A DNA stretch of 64,000 bases from assembly GCF_022640935.1 (NCBI RefSeq), contig NZ_JALCCV010000007.1:1-64000 (forward strand), given 5' to 3'. This stretch comes from Bifidobacterium sp. (lineage in GTDB: Bacteria; Actinomycetota; Actinomycetes; Actinomycetales; Bifidobacteriaceae). Of this stretch, positions 50,322 to 60,730 are shown piece by piece. Both the position numbers and the translations under genes were made by a program. Under the pieces are notes generated by a model, which ran no database searches, was not told where the DNA came from, and worked only from the letters and a program-made list of their open reading frames with translations. Positions within the stretch are counted from its first letter, which is position 1. Each line of letters starts with the position of its first letter.

Positions 50322-51110
50322 ATGGCTACAACGAAGAAGGCGGAAGCGCAGGATACGGCGGATTCCGTGCTTACTGAAGAAGAACTCGCGGCGGTTGCGC
50401 GCGAGGATGGGCGGGCGGTGCAGGAAAAGCCGGCCGAAGGGGAACGTAAGCCAGGCAAGCCCACGGTTGTGGTGGCCGAAGACGAATCCGTCAACCGCAT
50501 GGACCTGGTCGCAATGCTTGAAGACAACGGCTACCAGGTAATTGGCGAGGCAGCGAACGGGGAAGAGGCCATCGAGCTCACCCGCAAATTACATCCCGAT
50601 GTGGTGTGCATGGACGTCAAGATGCCGCGCATGGACGGCATCGCCGCCGCCGGCACCATCTGCGACGAGAACATCGCTCCCGTGGTGATGCTGACGGCAT
50701 ACTCGCAGCCCGATCTGGTCAAGCAAGCCACTGGTGCCGGCGCAATGGCGTACGTCACCAAACCGTATGAGGAATCGAAGCTGCTGCCGGCGCTCGAGGT
50801 CGCGATGGGCCGCTTCGCCGAGATCAACGATCTGCTCGACAGCGTGGAACGCAGCGAGGGACGGCTCCAAGAGGCGCAGGACGAGCTGAAAAAAACCGAG
50901 GAAAAGCTTAAGAAGGCGGAAGACACGCTCGAAGAGCGTAAATTCGTCGACCGGGCCAAGGGCCTGCTGATGGATAAGGCTGATTTCTCGGAGCAAGGCG
51001 CTTTCCGCTGGATTCAGAAAGCCTCGATGGATCAGCGCATTCCGAAGAAGCGGCTGGCCATGGCGATCATCGCCAAGTACGGCGACGAAAAACCGGAGGA
51101 TGACGAGTAA
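50322..51110 (+). CDS. pdtaR: Response regulator with ANTAR RNA-binding domain (PdtaR type)
   Basis: TVVVAEDESVNRMDLVAMLEDNGYQVIGEAANGEEAIEL; VCMDVKMPRMDGI; coiled coil; RKFVDRAKGLLMDKADFSEQGAFRWIQKASMDQRIPKKRLAMAII. Confidence 0.93.
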   Translation: MATTKKAEAQDTADSVLTEEELAAVAREDGRAVQEKPAEGERKPGKPTVVVAEDESVNRMDLVAMLEDNGYQVIGEAANGEEAIELTRKLHPDVVCMDVKMPRMDGIAAAGTICDENIAPVVMLTAYSQPDLVKQATGAGAMAYVTKPYEESKLLPALEVAMGRFAEINDLLDSVERSEGRLQEAQDELKKTEEKLKKAEDTLEERKFVDRAKGLLMDKADFSEQGAFRWIQKASMDQRIPKKRLAMAIIAKYGDEKPEDDE

Positions 51111-51193
51111 CGAGGCGGAATAACACGATAGGCCGGGGCGCGGTACGCACAGCGTGATGGGTACAATCTGGCAGGCAGGTCGATAGGCGGGAC

Positions 51194-54127
51194 ATGAGCG
51201 AAGAAAACAACCCAGAGGAGACATTGCTGGTCGTCGATGGGCATTCGCTCGCGTTCCGCGCCTATTTCGCGCTGCCAGTCGATAATTTCACGACGTCTGC
51301 AGGCCAGCCCACGAACGCGGTCTGGGGTTTCGTCACCATGCTCGCGCAGGTGATCGATGCGGAGAAGCCCAATCATCTCGCGGTCGCCTTCGATGTCAAG
51401 GGCGGGACATTCCGCAATACGATGCTGCCGCAGTACAAAGGCACGCGCGATGCCGCGCCGGAGGATCTGCTCACCCAGCTGCCGCTGATCCAGCAGCTAC
51501 TGGGTGCGCTGGGCGTCACCTACATCGAAAAGCCAGGGTATGAAGGCGACGATGTGATCGGCACGCTGGCGAGCATGGGGGAGGCGTGCGGCTATCGCAC
51601 GCTGGTGCTCTCCGGCGACCGCGACGCCTTCCAGCTGGTTGACGATGCGATCACGGTGCTGTATCCGGGCCATCATTTCAAAGACCTGAAACATATGACA
51701 CCGGATGAGATCGTGGACAAATACCATGTCACGCCCGGCCAATATCCGGATCTCGCTGCGTTGCGCGGCGAAACCGCCGACAATATCCCCGGGGTCCCCG
51801 GCGTGGGAGACGGTTATGCCGCCAAATGGATCAACCAGTTCGGCTCGCTCGAACAGATTCTTGATCATGCCGATGAGATCACCGGCAAAAAAGGAGAATC
51901 GCTGCGCGAGAACGCCGATCAGGTCCGGCTCAATCGCAAGGTCAACGCACTGGTACGTGATCTAGACTTGGGGGTGCGCATCGCTGATTGCACCTTCGGA
52001 CAGATCAATCTCGACAAGATCGACCAGCTTTTCACGCAGCTCGAATTCGGCACGCGCACCAAGCGGCGCATCATAAAGTCCTTTGCCGCGGCGCCGGGCA
52101 GCGAAGTGCTCGCGTCTGAGGCGGCCGACGATTCAGAACCGGCCGAACATGGGCGGGAGCCCATAGAAACACAGGTCATCGGCGATGCGGCGGCGCTGAG
52201 GGCCTGGGTGAAAGCGTATTGCCCGCAACCGCAGATCGATGGCGAGGATGGCGCTGAGAACAACAGCGCCGAGCACTCCGCCGGGGCAATGCAACCAAAG
52301 CCGGTCCAATCCGAGGCCACGCATACCCGGACGGCGCGTTTCGCCGATACGCAGGCTGACCCGCGCAACTATGTAGATGCAACGCTGCGAAGCGCTCCCG
52401 GCATGGGCTCGACTTGGGTGCTGCATGCGCAAGGGTCGGCCAAGCCCGGGCGTGCCTCGCTGAGCTGTTTGGTGTTGTTCGCTTCAGACCATGCCGCAGT
52501 AGTGCGGGCCGGGTTCGACGATGAGCTGCGCGAGACGCTGCAACAGCTGTGCGACAGCCGGCACGGCAATCTCGTGATGCATGGCTACAAGGAGCACAAG
52601 CACATCCTGGAGACGGCTGGGCTGCGGCTGTCGCTTCCCTTTTTCGACACGAAGCTCGCCGGATATCTGGTGCATCCTGATTTTCACGCCGATACGCTGG
52701 AGCAGTCTGCCGCGCATTTCCTCGAGATCCATCTCGAGGAAACGGATGCAGTGACGCAGGGTCAGCTCGATCTGGACGAGAACCAGCCCGACGCCGGGGA
52801 ATTCGAGTATGCGGTCAAGCAGGCGGCGATCGTACGCCAGCTCGCTGATGCACTGGCGTCGAGACTCGATAAGGGACGGCAGTTCGGCCTCCTGCGCGCG
52901 ATTGAAATGCCGGTCTCCGACGTGCTCTACGGCATGGAGCACACTGGAGCCAGCGTGAATATCGAACGTCTGAACGGCATGCTCGAGCAGTTCGCCGCCG
53001 ATGCGAACCAGGCGCAGGACATCGCATGGCAGGCTGCGGGCAGCCAGATCAATCTGCAGAGCCCTAAGCAGCTGCAGAAGGTGCTGTTCGAAGATATGGG
53101 CCTGAAGCCCACTCGGCGGACCAAATCCGGTTCCTACACCACGAATGCGGCATCCTTGCAGAATCTCTACATCAAATCCGCCGACAACGAGCGGGCGAAT
53201 ACTTTTCTTGGCGCGCTGCTGCGGCACCGCGAGACCAACAAGCTCAAACAGATCGTGCAAACGCTGCTCGATGCGGCGAATCGTCATGACATGCGCATTC
53301 ATACGACGTATGAGCAAACGGTCGCCGCGACCGGCAGGCTGAGCTCAGTCGATCCGAATCTGCAGAACATTCCCAACCGCAACGCCACAGGACGCGAAAT
53401 ACGCTCGGCCTTCGTGCCGGGGGAGGGATTCGAATCGCTGCTGAGCTGCGATTATTCGCAGGTCGAGCTGCGCATCATGGCTGATCTGTCCGGAGACGAG
53501 ACGCTGATCGAGGCGTTCCGCTCGGGTACGGATTTCCATAAATACGTGGCCAGCCTAGTCTACGACGTGCCGGTGAAGCAAATCACCTCCGACCAGCGCA
53601 GCCATGTGAAGGCGATGAGCTACGGCCTGGCCTACGGACTGAGCACCTACGGTCTCGCCCAGCAGCTCAAGATCAGCCCGGCTGCAGCTGACGTCTTGCG
53701 CGACCAGTATTTCTCCACCTTCGGCAAGGTACATACGTACCTCGAATCGCTGGTCTCCACGGCACGGCGCAAAGGCTACACCGAGACGATGTTCGGGCGC
53801 CGGCGTTACTTCCCCGCGCTCGCATCGAGTAATCGGGTCGCGCGGGACGCAGCCGAACGCGGGGCGCTCAACGCGCCAATCCAAGGTTCGGCCGCAGACA
53901 TCATGAAGCTGGCGATGATTCGCGCCGAACGTCTGCTCCGGGAAGCGGGAGTCGTCAGCCGCATCATTCTGCAGATCCATGATGAACTCGTCGTCGAGGT
54001 GGCCCCGGGGGAGGCCGAACAGGTCAGCGGCATCGTCAAGGATGCCATGGAGCATGCCGTCGATATCGCCGTGCCTTTGGACGTTTCCACAGGCATCGGG
54101 GCCGATTGGCAGCTCGCCGCACACTGA
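51194..54127 (+). CDS. polA: DNA polymerase I
   Basis: LLVVDGHSLAFRAYFAL; VAFDVKGGTFRNTMLPQYKGTRDAAPEDL; TGRLSSVDPNLQNIPNRNATGREIRSAFVP; SCDYSQVELRIMADLSGD; LQIHDELVVEV. Confidence 0.98.
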   Translation: MSEENNPEETLLVVDGHSLAFRAYFALPVDNFTTSAGQPTNAVWGFVTMLAQVIDAEKPNHLAVAFDVKGGTFRNTMLPQYKGTRDAAPEDLLTQLPLIQQLLGALGVTYIEKPGYEGDDVIGTLASMGEACGYRTLVLSGDRDAFQLVDDAITVLYPGHHFKDLKHMTPDEIVDKYHVTPGQYPDLAALRGETADNIPGVPGVGDGYAAKWINQFGSLEQILDHADEITGKKGESLRENADQVRLNRKVNALVRDLDLGVRIADCTFGQINLDKIDQLFTQLEFGTRTKRRIIKSFAAAPGSEVLASEAADDSEPAEHGREPIETQVIGDAAALRAWVKAYCPQPQIDGEDGAENNSAEHSAGAMQPKPVQSEATHTRTARFADTQADPRNYVDATLRSAPGMGSTWVLHAQGSAKPGRASLSCLVLFASDHAAVVRAGFDDELRETLQQLCDSRHGNLVMHGYKEHKHILETAGLRLSLPFFDTKLAGYLVHPDFHADTLEQSAAHFLEIHLEETDAVTQGQLDLDENQPDAGEFEYAVKQAAIVRQLADALASRLDKGRQFGLLRAIEMPVSDVLYGMEHTGASVNIERLNGMLEQFAADANQAQDIAWQAAGSQINLQSPKQLQKVLFEDMGLKPTRRTKSGSYTTNAASLQNLYIKSADNERANTFLGALLRHRETNKLKQIVQTLLDAANRHDMRIHTTYEQTVAATGRLSSVDPNLQNIPNRNATGREIRSAFVPGEGFESLLSCDYSQVELRIMADLSGDETLIEAFRSGTDFHKYVASLVYDVPVKQITSDQRSHVKAMSYGLAYGLSTYGLAQQLKISPAAADVLRDQYFSTFGKVHTYLESLVSTARRKGYTETMFGRRRYFPALASSNRVARDAAERGALNAPIQGSAADIMKLAMIRAERLLREAGVVSRIILQIHDELVVEVAPGEAEQVSGIVKDAMEHAVDIAVPLDVSTGIGADWQLAAH

Positions 54128-54284
54128 GGGTTCAACGCGGGGCATCATCCATCCAGCAGCATGGCGGGCATCCGGCGCAGGCCATTGCAGAGACGGCGTG
54201 CCCGTTGGATGGGCGCCCGGTGTGGGTTTCCAGCTATGCGCACAGGGCATATAACAAAAGCGAACAACAGAAAGGTCATTCGTC

Positions 54285-55181
54285 ATGCCTACGCTCAACC
54301 AGATCGTCGAAGTGCTGGAAACGCTGTACCCGCTGCGCTACGCGGAGGAATGGGACGCGCCCGGGCTCATCGTGGGCGACTTGCATGCGCCGGTGCGGCG
54401 CGTCGCTTTCGCTGTCGACCCGACGATGGATGTGATCGACGATGCGCTGGCGATGTCCGCCGATCTGCTGATATGCCATCATCCGCTGTTCTTCCGGCCG
54501 GTGCATGCCGTCTCGGGGTTGGATTTTCGCGGCGCGATCGTCGGCAAACTCTATGCCGGGCATTGCGCGCTATGGGTTGGTCATACCAACGCCGACAGCG
54601 CCTATCGCGGGGTCGCGCAGGCTGCCGCGGACGCCTTCGGGCTGGTTGAGCAGCGCCCGCTGGAGCCGATTGAGGATCCCCAGGCGCAGCATGCTGTCGG
54701 TCTAGGCCGCATAGGGCGCTTGGAACGCCCGATGAGCTTGGAGGCATTCGCACGTCGGGCCGCTGCCGCGCTGCCGCCGACGAAGCTCGGCGTGCAGGTC
54801 GGCGGCGACTTGTCGGCGCCAATCAGCACTGTTGCCGTACTGCCCGGTTCCGGCGATTCCGAATTCGATGTGGTGCGTGACTGTGGCGCCGACGTCTACG
54901 TGACCAGCGATTTGCGCCACCATCCGGCGACCGATGCGCTCCAGCAGATGCGCTATGAGGCATCGCTGTGCGCTGAAGGAACCGAGACGGGCAAAGGGAG
55001 CGGATCCGGCAGACCGGCGCTCATCAACACCCCGCATAGTGCCATCGAATCGCTCTGGCTGCGCTACGCCGTGGAAGACGTTCCCGCGGCTGTGGAACAG
55101 GCGACCGGAGGCAGACTCGACGAGGTGCGGCATCTCGTTCGCAACACCGATCCGTGGACGCTGTCAATACCGTGCGAATAA
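54285..55181 (+). CDS. Nif3-like dinuclear metal center protein
   Basis: LNQIVEVLETLYPLRYAEEWDAPGLIVGD; LLICHHPLFFRPVHAVSG; VWVGHTNADSAYRGV; DVYVTSDLRHHPATDAL. Confidence 0.9.
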   Translation: MPTLNQIVEVLETLYPLRYAEEWDAPGLIVGDLHAPVRRVAFAVDPTMDVIDDALAMSADLLICHHPLFFRPVHAVSGLDFRGAIVGKLYAGHCALWVGHTNADSAYRGVAQAAADAFGLVEQRPLEPIEDPQAQHAVGLGRIGRLERPMSLEAFARRAAAALPPTKLGVQVGGDLSAPISTVAVLPGSGDSEFDVVRDCGADVYVTSDLRHHPATDALQQMRYEASLCAEGTETGKGSGSGRPALINTPHSAIESLWLRYAVEDVPAAVEQATGGRLDEVRHLVRNTDPWTLSIPCE

Positions 55182-55306
55182 CGCGCTGTTGATTGCGTGC
55201 GAGTGCCATGCCGAGCTGACGAAGACGCCCAATAGCACGAGAAGAACGGTGGTACAAAGCTTGCCTGGACGGCGGCGAACAGACAGACGGGCAAAGGGGA
55301 GAGGCA

Positions 55307-56023
55307 ATGAACATGCAGGATAACCGCATCGCGAAACAGCAGCATACAATGGCAGAGCGCACCCATGATGCCGACGCTGAGACCTCAGATGGACAAGCGG
55401 GCAACGGCGCGGCAGAATTCGCCGGCCAGCCGATGCAGGGCACTCGCATCGACATGGGTCGGCCGGCGCGCATCACGCGTTCGGACACTGTTTATCAAGG
55501 CGCTATCTTCTCCGTGGAAGACCGCACGGTGTCCGTGAGCTCTCGTGGCGGCGAGCGGCTCGACATCCGAAGACAAGTCGTTCTGCATGCGCCGAGCGTC
55601 GTGATGCTCGTGCACGACTTGCAGCGCGACCTTTATCTCGCCGAACGCGAATACCGGGCCGGCTCGAACATCTTCGCATACGGCATCCCTGCAGGGCTTA
55701 TGAACGAGGACGAGGACCCCGAGCGGGCGGCTCTGCGCGAACTGCGCGAGGAGACCGGGGTCGAGGCCGATGCCGCGGATCTGCAGATCGATCGCGTGGG
55801 CGACTTCTATTCCTCGGAAGGCATGACCGACGAACTCGTGCACGTCATGGTGCTGCATCTGAAGGCTTGGCGCGCCACCTCGCGGCATTTCGACGAGGAC
55901 GAATACGTGGAATCGGCTTGGGTAAGCTGGAGCGAACTCACCATCCTGCCCATCGCCTCATCGAATTCCGTCATTGCCATCCAGCACGAAACGCTGCGCC
56001 GCGTACGTGCCCGGACATGCTAG
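55307..56023 (+). CDS. NUDIX hydrolase, ADP-ribose pyrophosphatase-like
   Basis: Canonical Nudix box GLMNEDEDPERAALRELREETGV. Confidence 0.9.
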   Translation: MNMQDNRIAKQQHTMAERTHDADAETSDGQAGNGAAEFAGQPMQGTRIDMGRPARITRSDTVYQGAIFSVEDRTVSVSSRGGERLDIRRQVVLHAPSVVMLVHDLQRDLYLAEREYRAGSNIFAYGIPAGLMNEDEDPERAALRELREETGVEADAADLQIDRVGDFYSSEGMTDELVHVMVLHLKAWRATSRHFDEDEYVESAWVSWSELTILPIASSNSVIAIQHETLRRVRARTC

Positions 56024-56085
56024 ATGGCGGGCTCGACTTTCCAAGGGTGCACGCATGCATCCGGTAACGTGCCATACTAGTGTCT

Positions 56086-58227
56086 ATGCAAATCAGACCA
56101 GGTTCCATGTATCCGCTGGGCGCGAGCTATGACGGCGCCGGCGTCAACTTCGCCTTGTTCTCCCAAGTCGCCGAAAAGGTCGAGTTGTGTCTGTTGGACG
56201 AGAACAACATTGAAACCCGCGTTGAGATGACCGAGCAGAACTCCTACATCTGGCACAATTACATCCCCGGCATTCAGCCCGGTCAGCGCTACGGCTACCG
56301 CGTCTACGGTCCGTACGACCCGGCCAACGGGCTGCGCTGCAACCCGCACAAGCTCCTGATCGACCCCTATGCCAAAGCGATCGAAGGCAACATCGACGGC
56401 GACGAGAGCCTATACTCCTACTCCTTCAGCAATCCCGACGACGTGAAAACGATGAATACGCTCGACTCTGCCGACCACACGATGAAAGCGGTCGTCGTCA
56501 ATCCGTATTTCGACTGGGGCAGCGACCAGCCTCCGGCCATCTCATACCACGATTCCGTGATCTACGAGGCGCATGTACGCGGCATGACCAACCTCAACCC
56601 CATGGTTCCACCCGATTTGCGTGGCACTTACGCCGGGCTGGCATATCCCAGCGTCGTGGAGTATCTCAAAAAGCTCGGTGTCACTGCAATCGAACTCATG
56701 CCGATCCATCAGTTCATCAACGATCCCTCCCTGCAGCAGAAGGGTCTGAGCAACTACTGGGGCTACAACACCATCGGCTTCTTCGCGCCGCAGAACTCCT
56801 ATTCCAGCTCCGGCCAGTGCGGCGAGCAGGTCAACGAATTCAAATCCATGGTCAAGGCCTATCATCGCGCCGGCATGGAGGTCATTCTCGATGTCGTATA
56901 CAATCACACCGCTGAGGGCAATGACAAAGGCCCCACGCTCAGCTTCCGCGGCATCGACAACGAGTCCTATTACCGTCTGGTAGACAACGACAAACGGCAT
57001 TACTTCGACACGACAGGCACCGGCAACTCGCTCCTCATGCGTTCGCCGCACGCATTGCAGCTCATCACCGATTCTTTGCGCTATTGGGCTAGCGAGATGC
57101 ATGTAGACGGCTTCCGTTTCGATTTGGCCGCCACGCTTGCCCGCCAGTTCCAAGAGGTAGACAAGCTTTCGGCGTTTTTCGACATCGTCGAACAGGATCC
57201 GGTCATTTCGCGCGTCAAACTGATCGCCGAGCCTTGGGACCTGGGTTCGGGAGGCTATCAGATCGGCGGATTCCCCTCCAGCTGGTCCGAATGGAATGGG
57301 CGCTACCGCGACTGCGTGCGTGATTTCTGGCGTTCGCAGCCATCCACACTGCCCGAATTCACCAGCAGGCTGATGGGCAGCTCTGATCTTTACCAAGTAA
57401 ACGGGCGCCGCCCGGTGGCGTCGGTGAACTTCATCACCGCGCACGACGGGTTCACCATGAACGATCTGGTCAGTTACAACGACAAGCACAATGAGGCCAA
57501 CGGCGAGGACAACCGCGACGGCGAAAGCAACAACCGCTCGTGGAATTGCGGTGTCGAGGGCCCGACGACCATTCATGACGTGAACGAGCTACGCCAGCGT
57601 CAGATGCGCAACATGTTCGCTACGCTTCTGGTCAGCCAGGGCATTCCGATGATCAGCGGCGGCGACGAAGTGGCGCGTACCCAACAGGGCAACAACAACG
57701 CCTACTGTCAAGACAACGAGATCTCGTGGACGAACTGGGACTTGGACGAATCGCACAAAGACCTGCTCGAATTCGTCTCCAAACTCATCCATCTGCGCCT
57801 CGAGCATCCGGTGCTGCATCGCCGGCGCTTCTTCACCGGACGCAATCCAGGCGATGATGGCTCGGCGATCCCGCAGGCGGAATGGTTCGATCACACCGGC
57901 TCGATCATGGATTTTGACGATTGGTCGAATACACATGCCTTCTCGGTGATGCTCTTCCTCAACGGTTCGGACATCCCCGAAACCGACTGGTACGGCAACC
58001 GGATGATCGACAACGATTTCATCCTCATCTTCAACGCGCACTACGAGCCGATCATGTTCACACTGCCCGATGAGCAGTATGGCAGCAAATGGCAGCTGAT
58101 CGTCGATACGCACAACCCCAAGGGGCCGGAGCTCAGTTATGAGGCGGGGTTCTCCATCACTGCGCAGTCGCGCAGCTTCCTGCTGCTCATGAGCGCCAAA
58201 AAACCGGATCCGCCGATCAACTTCTGA
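56086..58227 (+). CDS. glgX: Glycogen debranching enzyme GlgX / isoamylase type
   Basis: GSMYPLGASYDGAGVNFALFSQVAEKVELCLLD; YEAHVRGMT; ELMPIHQFINDPSLQQKGLSNYWGYNTIGFFAPQNSYSS; VHVDGFRFDLAATLAR-like region. Confidence 0.95.
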   Translation: MQIRPGSMYPLGASYDGAGVNFALFSQVAEKVELCLLDENNIETRVEMTEQNSYIWHNYIPGIQPGQRYGYRVYGPYDPANGLRCNPHKLLIDPYAKAIEGNIDGDESLYSYSFSNPDDVKTMNTLDSADHTMKAVVVNPYFDWGSDQPPAISYHDSVIYEAHVRGMTNLNPMVPPDLRGTYAGLAYPSVVEYLKKLGVTAIELMPIHQFINDPSLQQKGLSNYWGYNTIGFFAPQNSYSSSGQCGEQVNEFKSMVKAYHRAGMEVILDVVYNHTAEGNDKGPTLSFRGIDNESYYRLVDNDKRHYFDTTGTGNSLLMRSPHALQLITDSLRYWASEMHVDGFRFDLAATLARQFQEVDKLSAFFDIVEQDPVISRVKLIAEPWDLGSGGYQIGGFPSSWSEWNGRYRDCVRDFWRSQPSTLPEFTSRLMGSSDLYQVNGRRPVASVNFITAHDGFTMNDLVSYNDKHNEANGEDNRDGESNNRSWNCGVEGPTTIHDVNELRQRQMRNMFATLLVSQGIPMISGGDEVARTQQGNNNAYCQDNEISWTNWDLDESHKDLLEFVSKLIHLRLEHPVLHRRRFFTGRNPGDDGSAIPQAEWFDHTGSIMDFDDWSNTHAFSVMLFLNGSDIPETDWYGNRMIDNDFILIFNAHYEPIMFTLPDEQYGSKWQLIVDTHNPKGPELSYEAGFSITAQSRSFLLLMSAKKPDPPINF

Positions 58228-58459
58228 GGTATTGCGATGCTGCTGCGACTGAGTTGCTGAGGCTCATGCGCCATAAATTTCGACGCATGAGAGTTTCGTG
58301 CCGTCAAATTCAGTCATGTTCAGTGTCTCCGGTCCAGTTGTGTGATGTTTCCAGTCGTCGGGTGACGTATTTTTCGTCGAGTGCGATTTAAAAAATACAA
58401 AATGTTGAAAATTTGCCATTCCTGTTCCTGCGAAACCGTCACACAACGTATTCTGGCGC

Positions 58460-59686
58460 CTATTGATTCGCCGAAAGCCTCGACTCGAATTCGTCGGGCC
58501 GTTCCAAGGCGCCGCTGCCAGGTGATTGCGCAGCGGTCGACTCCGTCTGCGATGCCGGCAGCTGCATGCGCGAGGTAATGCCCGGGAGCGCGTTGTCCGT
58601 TTGATGATGCAGCGTCTGCGTCTGGACGCGGTCGGCCTCGATGGCGGCGATCTGGCGCGAGAATACAATAAACCAACCGAGGAAGAGTAGCCCGGCCAAG
58701 GCTTCGACATTAGTCAGCGTGTTCGCCCCGCGCAGCCACGCGATGAATTCGATGATGCAGGCGGTGATGGCCAGATCCGATACCGCGTATATCGCACGCG
58801 AGAGCTGCGGCGCGATCCATGGCAGACCGACGAGCAACGCGGCCATGATGCCGGGCAGTCCGCGCGCGAACACGTTGTGCACGATCGGATGCGGAGTGTA
58901 GCGGAAGAGCCCGATCCCTACGAAAGCGATACCCGAGAGCGTCAGCAGTACGGCGAGGCATGCGATGCGCGTCTTGAAATGCGTGATTGCCTCCGCGCGA
59001 CTTGGACCGTGCCCGTCCGGCCACAAGCTTCTCATACGATACGTGGTCACCAGCTCGGAGATCGAGAAGTAGCTGATAATGACGATGCAAACGCCCGCCA
59101 GAATCAGCGTGGAGTTGAACATGCGCGCGGCGAAAGTCGTACGGTCGCCCAGCTGCGAGAAATTGTTGTTGTACCAATACGGGTCGTCGCTGGTCAATCC
59201 TGCGGCGCTCACACCCGATACCACGAAGAAGGGCAGGAGCGAGGCGAGGGTCTTCGAATCCATCAGCGAGGCCTGCACGAAGGTCACATAGCCGGAGAGC
59301 CCTGCGGATCCGGCGCACAGCGCGGCGATATAACCGATGAACGCGCGGCCGGCCATCTGATTGATGATGCCGAGCGCGGCGAACGACACCAGAAACAGCG
59401 TGGCGGCGTAGACGGTGGAGAGGGCGAGGATCTCGACGATCCTGCGCACGACGATGAACCATCCACCTCGGCCTTTGAGCGAACGCGATTTGCCGGCGTA
59501 TGCCACGATGAACGACACGACGCCGCATGCGGCTACGATGCCCGAGAACACGCTGAACAACCTGCGGCTCACCTGCCAGATCGCCGGTGCCAGCTGCAGA
59601 TACAAGGCCATGGCGGTGCCGCCGATCAGGGCGCAACACAGGAAGGACACGAGTCCTGCCGATTCTGCGTGCTGATGCCGTCCCAT
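58460..59686 (-). CDS. Multi-pass integral membrane protein (DUF998-like)
   Basis: About 8-10 hydrophobic segments; HNVFARGLPGIMAALLVGLPWIAPQLSRAIYAVSDLAI. Confidence 0.7.
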   Translation of the reverse strand: MGRHQHAESAGLVSFLCCALIGGTAMALYLQLAPAIWQVSRRLFSVFSGIVAACGVVSFIVAYAGKSRSLKGRGGWFIVVRRIVEILALSTVYAATLFLVSFAALGIINQMAGRAFIGYIAALCAGSAGLSGYVTFVQASLMDSKTLASLLPFFVVSGVSAAGLTSDDPYWYNNNFSQLGDRTTFAARMFNSTLILAGVCIVIISYFSISELVTTYRMRSLWPDGHGPSRAEAITHFKTRIACLAVLLTLSGIAFVGIGLFRYTPHPIVHNVFARGLPGIMAALLVGLPWIAPQLSRAIYAVSDLAITACIIEFIAWLRGANTLTNVEALAGLLFLGWFIVFSRQIAAIEADRVQTQTLHHQTDNALPGITSRMQLPASQTESTAAQSPGSGALERPDEFESRLSANQ

Positions 59687-59977
59687 AGCCGCTTGTTTCC
59701 TGTCTTTCGGTGTCTTTGCAGTCGTGTTCCTGCCACTGTTGCAAATTCGTGTTGCCGTGTTGCCATACGTCGCAGCGTGGCCCAAGCAGCCTTCCGTATA
59801 TCGCGTTGTGCCGTCCGTGCCGCGAGCCTATTGTATCCGTGCGGTATGTACGGGCGTGTCCGCGCGCTGTATGCCGGTTTCGGCAGGTTGATGCGCGCAG
59901 ACTTTATTGTGCTCTGACACGCGCGTGATCAGTCCAAGGTTGCTATACAATGGATAGCTGTGCCCTTCGAGGCATTC

Positions 59978-60053
59978 GGGCTGTAGCGCAGTTTGGTAGC
60001 GCGCCTGCTTTGGGAGCAGGATGTCGCAGGTTCAAATCCTGTCAGCCCGACCA
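59978..60053 (+). tRNA. tRNA-Pro (anticodon UGG), CCA encoded
   Basis: CGGGCTG/CAGCCCG acceptor; CCTGCTTTGGGAGCAGG anticodon arm; GCAGGTTCAAATCCTGT T-arm. Confidence 0.95.
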
Positions 60054-60115
60054 TAGCGGTCGTATTACAACCCGAGGCATGAAATTGCTCTCAGGATGCT
60101 GCGAGAGGGAACCAG

Positions 60116-60690
60116 CTAATCCGTCTTTATCGGATTGGCTGCTTCTTCTTGCCGTGCTTTCTTGCATTTCCTTTTCACCTTGCCTGTTGTGGTGGCACCA
60201 AGAGGCGCCCAGGATGGTGCGGTGCAGTGGCCTTGCACGTGGATGCCGTGGATGCTGTCATCCGGGAATACCAGGATGCGCTCGAAGAAGAGCTGGTTGA
60301 ACATGCGGCGGCTCTCATCGGGAGCTGAGGCGTAGGCCTCACCGCAATGCTCAGCTAGGTCGAGTCCCTGCTTGACGATGTCCTGGTAGGAACCGATGTC
60401 CTGGTTCATGGCATCGAGCCGGCGTGTGACCGTGAGCAGTTCTTGGGGCAGACGGTCTTTTTCCCGGCGCAGCATATCGAGCGGAATAGCGTCGGCGTAA
60501 TGGTCCTGGAGTAGTTTCTTGCGTTGCTGTTCGAGTTTTTTCCGGGATTCATCAAGCTGCCTGATCGAGTCGTCGACGAGGCGAGAACATATGGCCGCGG
60601 AACTGTGCAGATCACCGCGTCCGATATGGGCGTCCTGCTCTACGGCGACTAGGGGTTTGAGGAAAGCCGTGATTGTATGCAGTACACCCT
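60116..60690 (-). pseudogene. Serine-recombinase C-terminal remnant (catalytic domain missing)
   Basis: LVDDSIRQLDESRKKLEQQRKKLLQDHYADAIPLDMLRREKDRLPQELLTVTRRLDAMNQDIGSYQDIVKQGLDLAEHCGEAYASAPDESRRMFNQLFFERILVFPD matches the coiled-coil tail of large serine recombinases. Confidence 0.75.
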
Positions 60691-60730
60691 GAGCCGAACG
60701 TTCTCCCTGAGCCGAACGTTCTCCCTGAGC
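60687..60730. repeat. 18-bp tandem repeat at recombinase remnant / ldh junction
   Basis: CCCTGAGCCGAACGTTCT x2 plus partial third CCCTGAGC. Confidence 0.9.
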
